A stretch of 64,000 bases of DNA, taken from positions 51,997,501-52,061,500 of the forward strand of contig NC_068558.1 in NCBI RefSeq assembly GCF_022201045.2. The letters are read 5' to 3'. Position 1 is the first letter of the stretch, and each line of letters opens with the position of its first letter. Below the pieces are notes generated by a model. The model had not been told where the DNA came from. It did no database searches and was given only the letters and a program-made list of their open reading frames with translations. The position numbers and the translations under genes are program-made. The stretch is from Citrus sinensis. Its lineage: Eukaryota; Streptophyta; Magnoliopsida; Sapindales; Rutaceae. This document shows positions 1-12,649 of this stretch, one piece after another.

Positions 1-84
1 AATATCAAACAACAAAACAACATTTTTCAATTTCCAATCGCAAGTTTTAACAGATACTGTCAACAAAAATTAACACAAAACAAG

Positions 85-282
85 CTAAATCTTCACAAAT
101 TCATAATCACCACAACCAAATTTTGAATAAATAAAGCAAATTACCTCAACAAATTGATTACAGCAGCTGAGGACGAATGAAATGAAGGTAAGAAAGTGAA
201 GGTGAGGCGAGAGAGTAAGACACTGTGAGGGAGAGTCGATGGTCAAAGGCACCGTTGTGGTGTGTGAGAATTTGCTAGTCAT
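85..282 (-). other. possible first exon or leader of a gene running off the left edge
   Basis: On the minus strand this stretch is rich in C and T, like a plant 5' leader. It contains an ATG-started open frame of 65 codons and a candidate splice donor (gag|gtaatt near 145). The encoded peptide has no family features that I recognise. It could be the start of a gene lying left of the window, a leader exon, or chance. Confidence 0.15.
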
Positions 283-1483
283 ATTTGGCTTAAGTGAGCT
301 GTGGATTTAATGGGAATCAAGGGGAGAGTGCAACAACATCTACCTTGTGTTCAACAATAGCATTTTATATTATGCTCAAAACGCATCGTTCGGTGCTTAA
401 TGTTGTGCTATATGTTGTGAGAATATCAGAACCGATGCAATTATAGTAAAAGATAAAATTATCTAACTAAACCCATTGTTCCCTTTCTCTCTCTCAAAAG
501 TCAACTCTTTCGTTCGTAATCTCAATATCAAATTGATGAATACAATGATTACTGAATTTGGATCTAACAATAAATTTTTTGAAGATAATTACTCCATAAG
601 GTAACGCAAAAGTTCAACCGTGCAAGTCGCAAACTTGGTTCTCTAAAATCCAAAAAAAAAATTGTTAAAAGATCATTCAAATAAATTAATCGCTTATGTA
701 GTTGTACAATTTACACTAGTGTTTTTAATGAATTCCTTTCAATCTTTATAATAAAATTCTTAAAAATCAAAAGGAGCAAATAAGATCGTTACAAAATCCC
801 ATTTATGTGAACATAGTTCTATTACTAGTTGAAATTATATAAAAGGACAAACTGAATTGAATTAAATTAAAAATATCTTTACACCCAATTATGAAGCCTA
901 TTATCTTTAAATTTTAGGATTCGTTTAGTATAGTTTTTTAAGTAAAACATATTTAAGTAGAGCTTTTACCCAAAGAATTTTCGTTGTTTGGTTGTGAATG
1001 AAATCTTTTATTAAAAGTTATAAATTTATTTTAATATATAAGTTTTTTAAAGTTATGTTATGAAAAGAATAAAATAAGATTTTCAAATAAGTAGATGATA
1101 TTTTAGATATTTTAACATTAAAAAAAAGACTTTTCAACTCTACTCTCAAAAGGCCAAAATTTGAGCTTTGTTAGAGACAAAATAATTTATTTAAGCTTCA
1201 AAAGCCCTACTAAAAAAACCAAATAACACGAAAAAATTTGATAAGATCTTATAGAATTAAATAAGTACTTATAACTATTGGATAAGTCATACCAAATAAA
1301 CACTTAATATATGATATACTTTTTTTTTTATAAAATCATAATTATTTTGAAACAATGAAGAAATAAATTATCTAATGATTAATCCTTATTATGAAAAAGT
1401 ATATTTAAAATTTAATTAATTTATTCTAGATGATAAACACTATTGTATCTTTTGTTCTTTTATGTAATTTTGGTTAAGAGAAA
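283..1483. other. AT-rich spacer, no gene seen
   Basis: Very AT-rich sequence with short homopolymer runs and stops in all frames. I see no gene, RNA or clear repeat here. Confidence 0.6.
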
Positions 1484-1491
1484 AGCTATGA

Positions 1492-2021
1492 TTTGGCAAA
1501 AAAGTCCGGGCCGGCCCAAGCCCAGGCCCGACCCTCACACACCAAGAAAAAAAAAAGCTCGGACAAAGTCCATGCCTACTATTTTTTTAAAAAAATAATT
1601 TTATAAATTAGAATAATATAATTAAAATTGAAAATTCATTTAAAAATAAAAAGAAAACTTAAATTCTTAACTTATAAATCAATTATGATTCAAAAAAGCT
1701 AAAATTATGATACTAAATTCTCTATTTTGTGTCAATTAATTAAGAGAGCGTTTGAATTAGAAAATACAGTATTAAAGAAAATTAAAATTATGAGCTTTTA
1801 TTTACTTATTTATTATTTTAGTTTAAAATATTTATTTTATTTTATTTATTTATGATTGTAATAACTTGTTGATTATTAATTTATTTTAAATTTACAATAA
1901 TTTAAAAAATTAAAATAAATAAATAAAACCTAAGTCCGGCCCGAGCCCGTACACTTAATTAATAATGGGCTTAAATCCGAGCTTGAAAAAGCCTGGTCCA
2001 AGCCTGCTGTTTGCCATCCCT
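1492..2021. mobile_element. short non-autonomous hAT-like DNA transposon
   Basis: About 530 bp flanked by an 8-bp direct repeat, agctatga, at 1484-1491 and 2022-2029, which fits the target-site duplication length of hAT elements. The right end reads, inverted, agggatggcaaa. The left end, tttggcaaaaaa, is a weak match to it. GC-rich stretches of the cggcccgagccc type lie just inside both ends and the middle is AT-rich. There is no transposase. I infer a non-autonomous hAT-like relic with a worn left end. Confidence 0.5.
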
Positions 2022-2248
2022 AGCTATGAATGTAACGAGTGGGGTGTTTTTTTTTTTTTTTTTTTTTAATTTAAAGGTGGGGTTTAATAAGAATTTTCTT
2101 AGGGTGTTAGGGCTCGACTCTATAATGTTCGAGCCGGCCCACTATTTTGCCACCCAAAACACAAACAGCATGAAAAAGAAATAAGAACTTGAAAGTTGAA
2201 ACCCAACCAAAACAGATAAGAGTGAGAGGAAACGAACAAGACACAAGC

Positions 2249-3637
2249 ATGGCGTCGGGACCTGCAACTGATACACCGCCATACGCAAGTGCTGCGCGAA
2301 TCTCAGATTCTCAATGTTACCCTCAGTACACTGCCTCTCTCAAATGTAAGTTCCTCTTTATTTCTTTCTCAACTTTATCTTTTTTCTTTCAATCACGTCG
2401 CTTGTAATTTTTATATTTAATTAGCGATTGGTTTTTGGTCTTGAATCTTGCTACTTGGTATTTATTTGGATGGTTTTGGAATGATTATGACTAATTAGTT
2501 AGCAATTGTTCAGTTCCATGATTGCGATTTTATTTTAATCTTGTTTCAATTCAATGTTAATACGATGATTTATGTGCAAATAGCGTAGCTTTATGTTTCA
2601 TCTTTAATTTTGCTTCCGTTGCTAGACTTTGAATGTACGTAATGGCATGTCCGTGTGGCCTTTTTGATGTTTAAGATATGTCCATGTTATTCGCTCATCC
2701 TCAAGTTGATACCTATCGACTATTGTGATTCACGATTATGATCAGTTATTGGGGCCTTAAAATCCCCTTGGTAGTAAAGATTCCTAGAAGTTTTTGTTAA
2801 GTGACGAAAAAGCAAGATCATGCCTAGAAGCTTCTCATTTTGCATTGCTTGAACATAAGCATGGTGGTGTTCAAAATGCCTTCCTGATTGGTCTATCAAA
2901 CTATTTGACTGCCCATAATCTCAAAGTACCTTTTCAGGTTGGAATTGAAGTTTAGAAACAACGAGTGAATGGAATCGATGAGGACAAGATAAAGAGTTTA
3001 GATGATTTATCTAAAAATGCATTTTTGTCTAGTCTATAGAATCATTTTTCCTTATACAACTCTCCATTTTTTTGTCCACAAGATTACACCAATGATCTAG
3101 TGCCCTTAAGATTGCTGGCCTGGCTAAGGAAACTAAAGCTCTAACTAAGACAGCTCCCAACCTTTCATTCGTAGACATCGATGGTTCTCACCTAAATTTT
3201 TTACATGTGCTTCCTTTTATTTTATGGCTTTTGGAAATTTGCATATTGGTCTTGCCATATTTTAACAGATTAGTTTTCTTTTAATAACATTTGGCCAAAA
3301 TATAATCCTGACTTACACTTTTCAGGTCTGGAAGAATTTAGTACAGACAAGAGTAAATGTCAAGAACATTTTGATGTTTATAAAGAATGCAAGAAAAAGG
3401 AGGTATTGCATTTTCTCTCGACTTTTCATATGTTATTTTTCATTGTGCCTTTTTGTTTTTTCCCATAGACATCTTCACTACAGCATTTAATCCTACCCAA
3501 TAAAGGAAAAAAGGTAACAGGGATAGAGCCTGCATTGAACTGTGCATCTCATGTTGTTATTATACTTTTTGCTTGTGTGGTGTCAACAGAGGGAAGCTCG
3601 GTTGGAACGCAATAGAAGCAGGTCCTTCTTCTCATGA
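2249..3637 (+). CDS. COX23: small twin CX9C (CHCH) mitochondrial protein, COX23-like
   Basis: Three coding exons: 2249-2345, 3326-3402 and 3590-3637, all with GT-AG introns, giving 73 residues. The sequence shows two CX9C motifs, CYPQYTASLKC (residues about 23-33, the last Cys codon being split by intron 1) and CQEHFDVYKEC (about 44-54). This is the coiled-coil-helix-coiled-coil-helix fold stabilised by two disulfides. The spacing and short basic C-terminus match the COX19/COX23 family of intermembrane-space proteins, which are imported by the MIA40 relay and help copper delivery or assembly of cytochrome c oxidase. An in-frame ATG at 2189 would add 20 residues; I prefer 2249 because the family starts shortly before the first motif. 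Identity as COX23 rather than another CX9C protein is an inference. Confidence 0.8.
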
Positions 3638-4344
3638 ACTCCTTCTAGGAGATCCTTCTCCATTATACCCTACCATAGTTAGTAACCGGTTAAATTTTGA
3701 GCTCATATGGAGTGGTGATCCTTCTCTTGTTGCATGAGGTATAGAGTTCAATTGAGTTTCAGCCCACGTTGTACACTGAATAATACATTGTTATGAACTT
3801 TGTCTATTTTCATTTTTTTTTTCTGGACAAGGAAACTTTGGATAAGTTTAATATGGTTCTTTTGTATACCCGGAAAAGATGATGAAATTTTCCTTCCATT
3901 GAGTGATGAGATAAATACTGTATTTTCCTAAATAATTATATTGAGGTGTGAACAATAAGTCAATAATTAGTCTGCTTTGTTGGTCATGCGCTCATGGACC
4001 TGTGTATATGCTCACATTTCTCCAGTTCCTTGAGATTGAAACGCAATCCAATGTTCTAACTGAAATCTTCTCAAAGTATTTGAAGGTTGAATTATTTTTT
4101 TTTCCTTGTAGATAGCATTAGCACTTTGCAGGTATGTATAATCTTTTAAAAATAGCAAGAGAAACCTTTATCCAGTTGAACAAAGGCAAGGGCTGTGACT
4201 TTTCTTTGTGGCCCTCTCTCAGTTGAAGCCTTTTTCATGGTATTCAACTCTTTTTAGGGTAATAATTTTCTGGCTTTGACTACTAATACAGTTAATTGCT
4301 AGTGGTTATAAAATCGATTTTAGAGTACGTTTGTGTGTTCCGAA
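3638..4344. other. 3' flanks of the convergent COX23-like and P450 genes
   Basis: Noncoding sequence between two converging genes. It must hold both 3' untranslated regions and polyadenylation signals. No further gene is seen. Confidence 0.6.
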
Positions 4345-4487
4345 CTAACTTTGGAATTGAATTGAATAGAAGAAAAATAAACTAATCTGCTTTATTCGAC
4401 AAAAGTTTCGAATTTGACTTTGTAATAATACCAAATACAAATTATTTGTCCAAATAACAATATGCTCAGACATGAAAGCACGAGAAA

Positions 4488-7269
4488 TCAAACCCTCCTG
4501 ACATGGAGTATAATTCCATTTCCAGGCACTATATTTACCCTTACAACAGGGCAGTGCTGGTAATTTGGTGAGAGCGAGAAGCTGAACTTTGAAAGAAGCA
4601 GAGAAAGAATCACTTTCAACTCTGCAAGGGCGAAATGTTGGCCTGCGCAAGCGCGAGGCCCTGCACCAAACGGCATATATGCCTGTGGAAACTTGCATGC
4701 GGCCGTAACGCCGTTGGCAAATCTTTCTGGGTTAAACTCGTGAGCATCGGAGCCCCAAGCCTCAGGATTCTGTTGTAGTATTGGGATCGGTACCTGGATC
4801 CCCATTCCTTTTGGAATCACAATGTCTTTAAACTTGATATCATCCAGGGCTTCTCTGAATACAAATCCTGCAGGCGGGTATAGTCGCAAAGTCTCTTGAA
4901 TCACCATTGTTAGCTGACAGAAAAAAAAAAAAAATTAATGATAATGATAATACGTACTAAAAATCAAACACCACCACATGACAATGTGTAATTTATAATG
5001 TGAAAAACATCACCTATAGACTTGTTTATACGTACGTACCGTCTTCATACTTGAAAGCATAGTAGAATCCAGCAAGCATCTGTCTTTACAAACTCTAAGC
5101 ACTTCAGCACGAACACGATCCTGCCATTCTGGATATACAGCTAACAACATTAATGCCCACGAGGATGTGACCGCAGAGGTCTCGTGCCCAGCAAAGTATA
5201 TGTTCTTGCAGTTGTCCACAATGAATTTGTCACGAGAAATATTCAAAGGAACACCATTGTAGTAACCACAACTTTTAGCACCTTCAAGTATCATTTGTAG
5301 AAGATCCTTCTCATGGGAACAAGATTGACTTCGTTCTTTCACTACTTGTAGTATCATTGAGTTGATTTCTTTGTCTAATTTCCATATGTCTCGGTTGTTT
5401 TTGGTGGGCAAGTACCTGTAATTAGCATGATCATATATATGGTACAAGTGATCACTTTCCATCCATATAAAAAAGATAATAAAAAATTTGAGATATTTTG
5501 TTGTACCTTAAGCCAGGAACTCCAACAGCTCCCTTAGACATGGCTAACACAAGACATTCGAACTTTGAAAATATTTCTTGACCTTTGGAATAATTGCTTC
5601 CAAAACAAGCTCTTGAAATTACATCTGCAGCCAAACTTTGCATGTACCTGTCCACTCTAATTTCAGCAATTCCTCCCTCACTTTCAATTCTGCTCTCCCA
5701 AGATTTTACTATGGAAGTTGTTGAATCCACCATTAGCTTCACCATCCCCTTTGAATAAAGTTTGCGTAAGGCATTGTTAGTTTAATGAAATATTTGCATA
5801 CATTATAAGAATTATCAAATGCAGCCTGCTCACACATTTTAAAATGGGAAAATTTTAGGTCAGCGAGATGGTAAACTACTCATTATCAAGGTATTTTTTC
5901 TGTACCTTAACCCTTTCGAGGTATAATTCGGGTGCAATAACTTTTCTTTGATAGACCCAAAGTGGGCCGCTTGATGCTAAAATTCCTTGCCCCAGAAGAG
6001 GCCCACGATCTTTGGACAAATAAGAAGGCTTGCCTAAGCTCAAAGATGTGCACTGGTTTATTTCCTTCACCAAATCCACATCTGTTGTGCAGAATATCTG
6101 GATGCTTCCCATTGAATAAATGTACCTTGATCCTGCCAATTTTTTTTTTTTTAAACAAAATTTGTAAATTGCATTGAAAATGCTTAAAAGATCAATATAT
6201 AGATGGTGTTCGAATACAATACCTAGGACAATGCTTAAGACTTCGTATTAAATTTAACGTATTGTTTAATTAAAAATATATACATATTACGGTCACTATA
6301 ACTTGTTTAAAATCGAAAGAAGAATAAACAGTTTTATACATTAAAATTTAACAAGTTACATGAGGAATTTTATGAGATTGACTTAGTTGACCCACCTCAA
6401 CTATTATAAGTGTAGATCACATTTTGATAATAAAGAAATGACTAAATTACTATTGTGCTCGCTAAGACATCACAATACAATGACTAGATTAGACCAAAGA
6501 AATTGAAACCAAAACAATATAAAAAAATAAAAAAAAAATCGTCTAAGTCACATTTGCGTAACTTACAATTAGGTAAAACAATAAAAGAATGAAAAGAAAG
6601 AAAAGGACGGTGGGCAGAGAGGAAAAGAAAAGAAAGGGAGTTTTCCAATTTTCTTATTCTTCTTTATTATTTTCTATTGACTGCTGGGTGCGGCGGCTCA
6701 GTTTGGGCAACGGTTAACGGAAAAGGTCATGAAAAGGACGGTGGGTGCGATGGTGGTGGCTTCTGAAGAGCGGCGGCTTGGTCCTATTAAAATGCCCCTG
6801 TTACTATTATTTGCTTTAACCAGAACTTAAATTAAGAACAGAACGCTCAGTATGCAAAGCAATAACAGCGATTCTTGTTCTCCCCTATGCTGTGATTATG
6901 AATGAACACGTTAAAAAGCTAATGTTTTGTAGTGAGGTACAAATAATTACTCCGTAAAAGAAAACGACAGAGACAAGAAGGGGTACCATAATCCTTTCTG
7001 TACTTGTCGAGATAGGCGAAAGCTATTGGCGGCCAATTATGAGAAATGCCAACTTTTTGTTGGTCTTTTGCAGCAGCAGCAGCTTGGTGTTGAATTCTTT
7101 TAATTTCAAAGATGTTTCCCCAAAGAAATAAAGGAGAAGGCCCTTTGACGCCTTGCTTTTGTAGCAAAGCCCTCAGCTTTTTTGGTTTTAAAACCAAAGC
7201 ATTGTACATGTGTTGAAGTAGAAACAACACCACAAGCACAACGCCTCCCAAAACTACGGCCATTATCAA
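4488..7269 (-). CDS. cytochrome P450, CYP714 type
   Basis: Five exons on the minus strand: 6987-7269, 5906-6132, 5507-5748, 5040-5415 and 4488-4913. The phases join without a break into about 517 residues, the usual length of a microsomal P450. A hydrophobic anchor lies at residues 3-20, followed by a KGPSP segment. The I-helix AGHETS lies near residue 326, the K-helix ETLR near 380, PERF follows, and the haem-binding FGAGPRACAG with its axial Cys lies near 462. The overall sequence resembles CYP714 (CYP72 clan); known members hydroxylate or inactivate gibberellins (rice EUI, Arabidopsis ELA1), so a role in gibberellin turnover is plausible but inferred. It is anchored in the ER membrane. A decayed copy lies 2.5 kb upstream. 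The first ATG (7269) is followed two codons later by another. Confidence 0.88.
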
Positions 7270-7323
7270 ACTTCAATTTGATTCACTTGCTTGCCCTTTT
7301 CATTTTGCCTGTCTTCCGAAGCA

Positions 7324-7330
7324 TTTTATA
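7324..7330 (-). promoter_or_regulatory. TATA box of the P450 gene
   Basis: The minus strand reads tataaaa about 55 bases upstream of the P450 start codon, a fitting distance for a short leader. Confidence 0.45.
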
Positions 7331-7731
7331 CCAATTTGTCTAGTGGCTAGTGCGGCAACGTTGACATTCTAATGACAAAATACTTAATTTCGGGTTCATA
7401 ATTATGGTTTTCTTTTATAATGGACCCGTTAAAGAATCAAATTTGACTTCACTGTGTTTTCTTTTACCGGGTTTTCAATTTTGTATCTTTAATTAATACT
7501 TAAAATCAAATGGAGACAAAGTTACTTTAATCAACCTTTAATCTAGCTACATAATAAGGGATTTGCCTACCTTACGTTTAACGTAAGGTACGCTCTCTCA
7601 CACAGCTGAAAATGCGACTGCGACGTTCAACTAACTGGGCAATGATTGAACTTTGCGACTTCCTTCTACGAACCACACTAATCAAAGTGAGAAAATTAAC
7701 ATGGGCTGCCAAGGTCGTGCAATGGTATTAA

Positions 7732-8490
7732 GGGTGTGTTTGGTACACTGTATTGTATTATACTGTATTGCATTATTTTTATGCTGGTGTATTGTATTAT
7801 GTTGTATTGCACTAATACTGTATTATAACAATGTTGTACAATGTTTGGTGCTGCACTGTACTGTATTAATTTTTAGTTATATTATGTTTGGTGTTGCACT
7901 GTACTGTATTAATTTTTTATGATTAATTTATATTATATATTTATAAAATAATATTTGTTAGTACTTAAAAAAACTAAATATAGAGGTCTTAAATTTTAGA
8001 AATTTAATTACAAAATGAATTGTGCTAATATTTTATATTATTATTAATTTTAGATTAGTATTATTGAAATTCATTCGTATTTAAATATTTATTATTTGTT
8101 ATATTATATTATTTAAAAATATTAAATTTTATATATTAATATTACAATAATTAAATAGTGTAATATTATATTATATTTTATATACTTTTAAGTATTTATT
8201 ATTAATCATATTAAATTATAAATTTATTAATAAATTATGATGTAAAAATAAAAAATAATATTATATTATAAATTAAAAATTATATAATTATCCATTTTTA
8301 TTATTATTAAGCAAAACTAAAAGTTAAAGTTAAAAAAAAAGAAGGACAAGCTAATGCGGGAGTTCCCGCATTAGCGCGCCTCCCGATGCCCAATCCCAAT
8401 GAGGTTCAGCTGCTGCCAAACATGTTATTGGTTTAAATTTATGTTGGGCCCACAATTAATCCTATGTAATACCACACACCAAACGCACCC
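7732..8490. mobile_element. MITE-like element with GGGTG(T/C)GTTTGGT ends
   Basis: The left end gggtgtgtttggt and the right end accaaacgcaccc are near-perfect inverted repeats, about 760 bp apart. The left subterminal part repeats tgtattgtatta-like words. The interior is AT-rich and holds one GC-rich palindrome (8350-8375). There is no transposase. The termini resemble PIF/Harbinger-type MITEs, but I find no clean 3-bp target duplication (taa on the left, gaa on the right), so the family is uncertain. Confidence 0.5.
8350..8375. repeat. 12-bp perfect palindromic hairpin inside the MITE
   Basis: Arms gctaatgcggga and tcccgcattagc, separated by two bases. It is a GC-rich island in an AT-rich element and is probably part of the element itself. 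Confidence 0.7.
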
Positions 8491-8749
8491 GAAAGGTTGA
8501 ATTTGGAAGCCTCAATTATGGACCAGCAAACACTTAGGTCCACTTTCGGCAAATTTGAATTACCCCATTAACGGGAGGAAAGCAAATAAACTCCATATCA
8601 AGAATAACAAACGACACAGGAATATGTTTGTGTACAGTGTATTTGTGCAGTGGCATCTTTTTCTAATCAATTGATTTTTTTCTTTTTTGTTTATTCATTT
8701 ACTAATTAAGAAAATCAAAGTAATGTAGTATGTAAGAAAAATGTTTCAA

Positions 8750-9740
8750 GGCCATGTTTGGTTTAAAGAAAGGGAAGGAGAGAAAAAAAAAGTAGAATGG
8801 AAGGGAATGGAGAAAAAAGGAGTGGGGGAAAATAGTAAAATTAAATTTTATTGTTTGGTTTGACATAAAATTTGATAGGGAAATGAATTATAATTTTTTT
8901 CTTTGAACAAATTTATCATTGGCCTTAAATATTAAATTACTTATATTAGTAATGAGCTATAATTTAATATCAATACCGAACTTTTTTAATGTCAAAAAGT
9001 CCTAAAACTATTTAAGATTTATATTTAATATAAAATATAAAATAATTTAATATACTAAACTATTTAATATAATTTAATATGAAATATAATTTTTTTAAGC
9101 TAATATGAAATATAATTTAATATAAATAAAAGACAGTCAACGACGGTGGTCAACAGAAGTCAATGGCAGCCAACGGCCGCTTTCCGGCGAAATTCCGCGC
9201 AGCTTCCGGCAATGGTCTAAGGATCCGGCGGAGCTTTGGCGACAGTCCGGTGGAGGTCCGGGGAAGTTCTAGCGGCTGTCCGTGTGGAGTTCCGGTGAAG
9301 TTCTGCGATGTTCCGGTGGATCTCTAGGAAATTTCAACAAAGTTCCGATGACGGTTAATTTATATTTTTATATTTTCAAAATAAATAAGTTTGTTTATTT
9401 TATTATGTTTCTTAAATCATCCATTAAATTTAATTAATATAAAATTATTTATAATATTAAATTGATAAAATAAAATTATAAATAATAATTATTAATAGCC
9501 TTATACAAATTAATATGTTGAAGGGTAATTTTGAAAACTTTGGTTTTCAACATAATAGAAATTTAAATTCTTCACTTCTTGGTGTTGGAATTCAAATTCT
9601 ATATTATAATGGATATTAAATTATAATGGAAATTAAATTCTTATATATTTTGTGTAACCAAATAATGAAAATAAAACGAGAATTTGAATTACTTTCTTAA
9701 TTTCTTCTCCTCCATTCCCTCATCCCAACCAAACAACACC
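8750..9740. mobile_element. second MITE-like element with a GC-rich core
   Basis: The left side reads ccatgtttggtttaaag followed by a gggaaggag-type purine stretch. The right side, inverted, reads ggtgttgtttggttggg followed by gaatggaggag. The two ends are therefore imperfect inverted repeats about 990 bp apart. Most of the interior is AT-rich, except for about 9130-9350, which repeats the theme ttccggcg/ttccggtg. No coding capacity. The family is uncertain (Harbinger- or hAT-like). Confidence 0.4.
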
Positions 9741-9839
9741 TAACTTTCTTAATTTCCATGGCATGTGAAATAAATCTGCAATGAGTCTCTCATTTTCCTC
9801 AGAAATTGGAAAATATCATACCCAGGTTACATGAAGATT

Positions 9840-10960
9840 GACACCATGTCCAGGCTCCGGTTCCATAGAATGGCATATGAGCCTAGAAACTCCATTTGCA
9901 AATCGTTCAGGGGTGCGCCCATAATCATAAATCGGGATGATGTTGCATCATTAATTAATATTGATTTCATGGAATCACAATGTCTTTAAACTTAATATCT
10001 TGAAATGGAAGGCCTCTCTTGGCAGAAGCCAGCCGTATTGGCGGTTACAGGCGCAACGTCTCTTGAATCACCATATTGTCAACCGCAGAAAGATAAGAAT
10101 ATTAATTAAATTGAATTCATTCTCAATTAGAACGGAATTTCAAAGGAAATGCAGTACTACTTGATGATAAATTAGGCCAAAGAAGGAACAGCCAGAAAGC
10201 TAATAGCGCTACTTTGTCTGTTCATTTGAAAAATGGTATTCTGAAAGTGGGAAAGAAGCAATTTACAGACCAAGGCTAGCTGCTTCAATTTTGTTGACCA
10301 TACTAGTAGTATATTCATTTCACATTAAGTATAACCTGTAACTCAGTTGATTTTTTCTAAAAAAACTAGGAGACAGCCTAACCAAAAGCTTTGAAGTAAC
10401 TCATATCATAGGTATTTTACCATTTCCAAGCTTGGAAGCATGTCAGCATCTGGAAGGCCATTTCCACAAGTTCCAGTAACTCGTGCAATGTGACCATACA
10501 GCCAATAAAAGTAATACCCATGACATGATGCTGTAATGGCAGAGGTCTCCGTCTCATGACCAGCGAAGTATTTATTCATATACGCTTGCAATTATCCACT
10601 ATAAATTTGCCCCCAGAGGTTACTGCAAATTAACCACTAGTGAAATTTGGATGAATATTGTGGTATCATTGAGATGTAATAAGTAACTTAAGCCGGGACG
10701 GGAACACCAACACCAACTAATCCTTTCTGCAAAAGAATCTTTTTCGAATCCTTGTGAATATCTCTTGCCCTTTAGGAGTAGCTGCAACCAAACCAAGTAC
10801 TTGTATCCACAGCCAAACTTCTCGAGTCCATGTCAATTCTAATTTCTGCAGTTCCCCCCTCGTCACTTCGGATTCTACTCTCCCAAATCCAATTAAGATC
10901 CTAGCAGTGCCAGTGACGAAGTAGACTCCACCATCAATTTGACCGCACCCTTGGAAAGAA
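9840..10960 (-). pseudogene. decayed tandem copy of the CYP714-like P450
   Basis: Three blocks lie in the same order as exons 3 to 5 of the intact gene. About 10690-10960 resembles exon 3 (motifs like VKLMV and EIRIDMDS, with an in-frame stop). About 10410-10640 resembles exon 4, with the I-helix changed to AGHETETSAIT by two extra residues. About 9840-10085 resembles exon 5 (MVIQETLRL followed at once by a stop, then a FKDIVIP match and an ERFANGV-like stretch). Exons 1 and 2, and most of the haem-binding region, are absent or unrecognisable. Multiple stops, frameshifts and deletions make it a non-functional duplicate of the neighbour at 4.5-7.3 kb. Confidence 0.8.
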
Positions 10961-12160
10961 ACAATTGCTTGAAGTAATTAATAACAGATTAGTACCTTGA
11001 CTTTTGTCAATATAGAATTCAAGAGCAATAATCTTTATTAGTTTTCTATTGTCTCCTGTACTTTGGTTATTTTACGTAATAGAAAATACATTTTGTGCCT
11101 AACTATATATATATATTTTTAAAAAATCTATGTTTAGCCGCCTATAGTTAAATAATTTAAGGGTTATTATCATTTCACTACTTTAAAAATTGACAAATAT
11201 CAAATGATTACAAGAAATATTGTCCTCTATCATTTTTCTACTATATCTTTACAAAAAAAAATCATTTTACTACCTTTCTGTTACAACCGTTAGTTGACCA
11301 GTTAATTCACTAACAAAATATCAATTTTACCCTTCATGATAAAAAAAAAATAATTGAAACTTATTTACAAAATTAGCTCTTTCACATTTATTTGATCATC
11401 CAAGTGTCAAAACTCCCTAATTAAGCGACTCAATCCTGTATGCTTTTCTTTGATAACAAGCGAATAGAAAGTAGATCCATAATTCAACAACATACTTCGA
11501 GGTATGTTTATTTACTTATATTTGTCATAGAAGTCCCCCCTCCTTCCCACCCCAAATTTTCTTTAAAAGATACGATAGTTATATACATATCACGGACTAA
11601 TCCCCAGCCCCAAATTTATTCTTATAGGTTGGACATCAAATTCATATTTGATCCCATGATTTTACAGATTATAAATTGTCAATCCAATCAATTCATGGTT
11701 GGTGAAAATCAATCTAACTCCAACGAGTAAGTCTACGGATCAGCTGCAGATTTGACTCAATTTATATTTAATCTAACATTTTATGCATTGGTTTACGAAT
11801 TAAAATTTTTTAATTCTGTCCAATCCATGAATTAATTAAATTAAAAAGTCTAATATAAAAAATAATTTTACTATTGATCAAATCAAAATTGAATAAGATT
11901 TAAATAAATAAATTTTTTAAATAAAGCTAGAACGATACATTTAAAGTTTCAAAATATAAAACACAGAAAAGAAAATTGAATATTTGTTTATTTTCATTAT
12001 TCTATTATTTAATTACCTTTATTTTATATTATTATCGGATAAGATATAATATACTGTTAATGTAAATACATTTTAACTCATTTATTTATTAGTAAGTGGT
12101 AATGCTACATTTATAAGTTTTATTATTATTATTTATAAGCAGGCGCTTAATGGTTTTATT
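10961..12160. other. AT-rich spacer
   Basis: No gene or recognisable element. Short open frames here have no family features. Confidence 0.6.
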
Positions 12161-12161
12161 T

Positions 12162-12162
<1 letters not shown>

Positions 12163-12254
<92 letters not shown>
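12163..12254. repeat. compound (TAA)n(TTA)n microsatellite, palindromic
   Basis: A run of about 19 TAA units switches at 12219/12220 to about 11 TTA units. The second arm is complementary to the first, so about 35 bp can fold back perfectly. Confidence 0.95.
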
Positions 12255-12349
12255 CCGCCAAATATTTTATGATATATCACTTTAATATCAAAATTTTCTG
12301 ACAATTATACTTAAATATTTCAACTTTTATTATTTTATCACCAAACCAT

Positions 12350-12415
12350 TAAAATTAACATAATTTTAAATAAAAATTAACATAATTTTAAATAAAAATT
12401 AACATAATTTTAAAT
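12350..12415. repeat. three copies of a 22-bp AT-rich tandem repeat
   Basis: The word ttaacataattttaaat recurs three times with a 22-bp period. Confidence 0.85.
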
Positions 12416-12649
12416 GAAAATTATAATAAAAGTCTATTTTACCCCTAAACTGTGTAAGTGTAATTTAATATTCTAAATTAAATAATACCAAATTATTTAT
12501 ATTCAAAGAAATAATACTTTTTTCAATTGATTATTTTATGTATCTAAAATAATTAATTGATAAAATTGTACATACCTTGTGAAATTATTAAAGTAGTGAA
12601 TATACTAAAATTCTTAGAATACTCATGTAACATCAACAATTTATTAGTC

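Noticed and set aside
12089-12304. Open frame of mostly Ile
   Set aside because: Translation of the TAA/TTA microsatellite.
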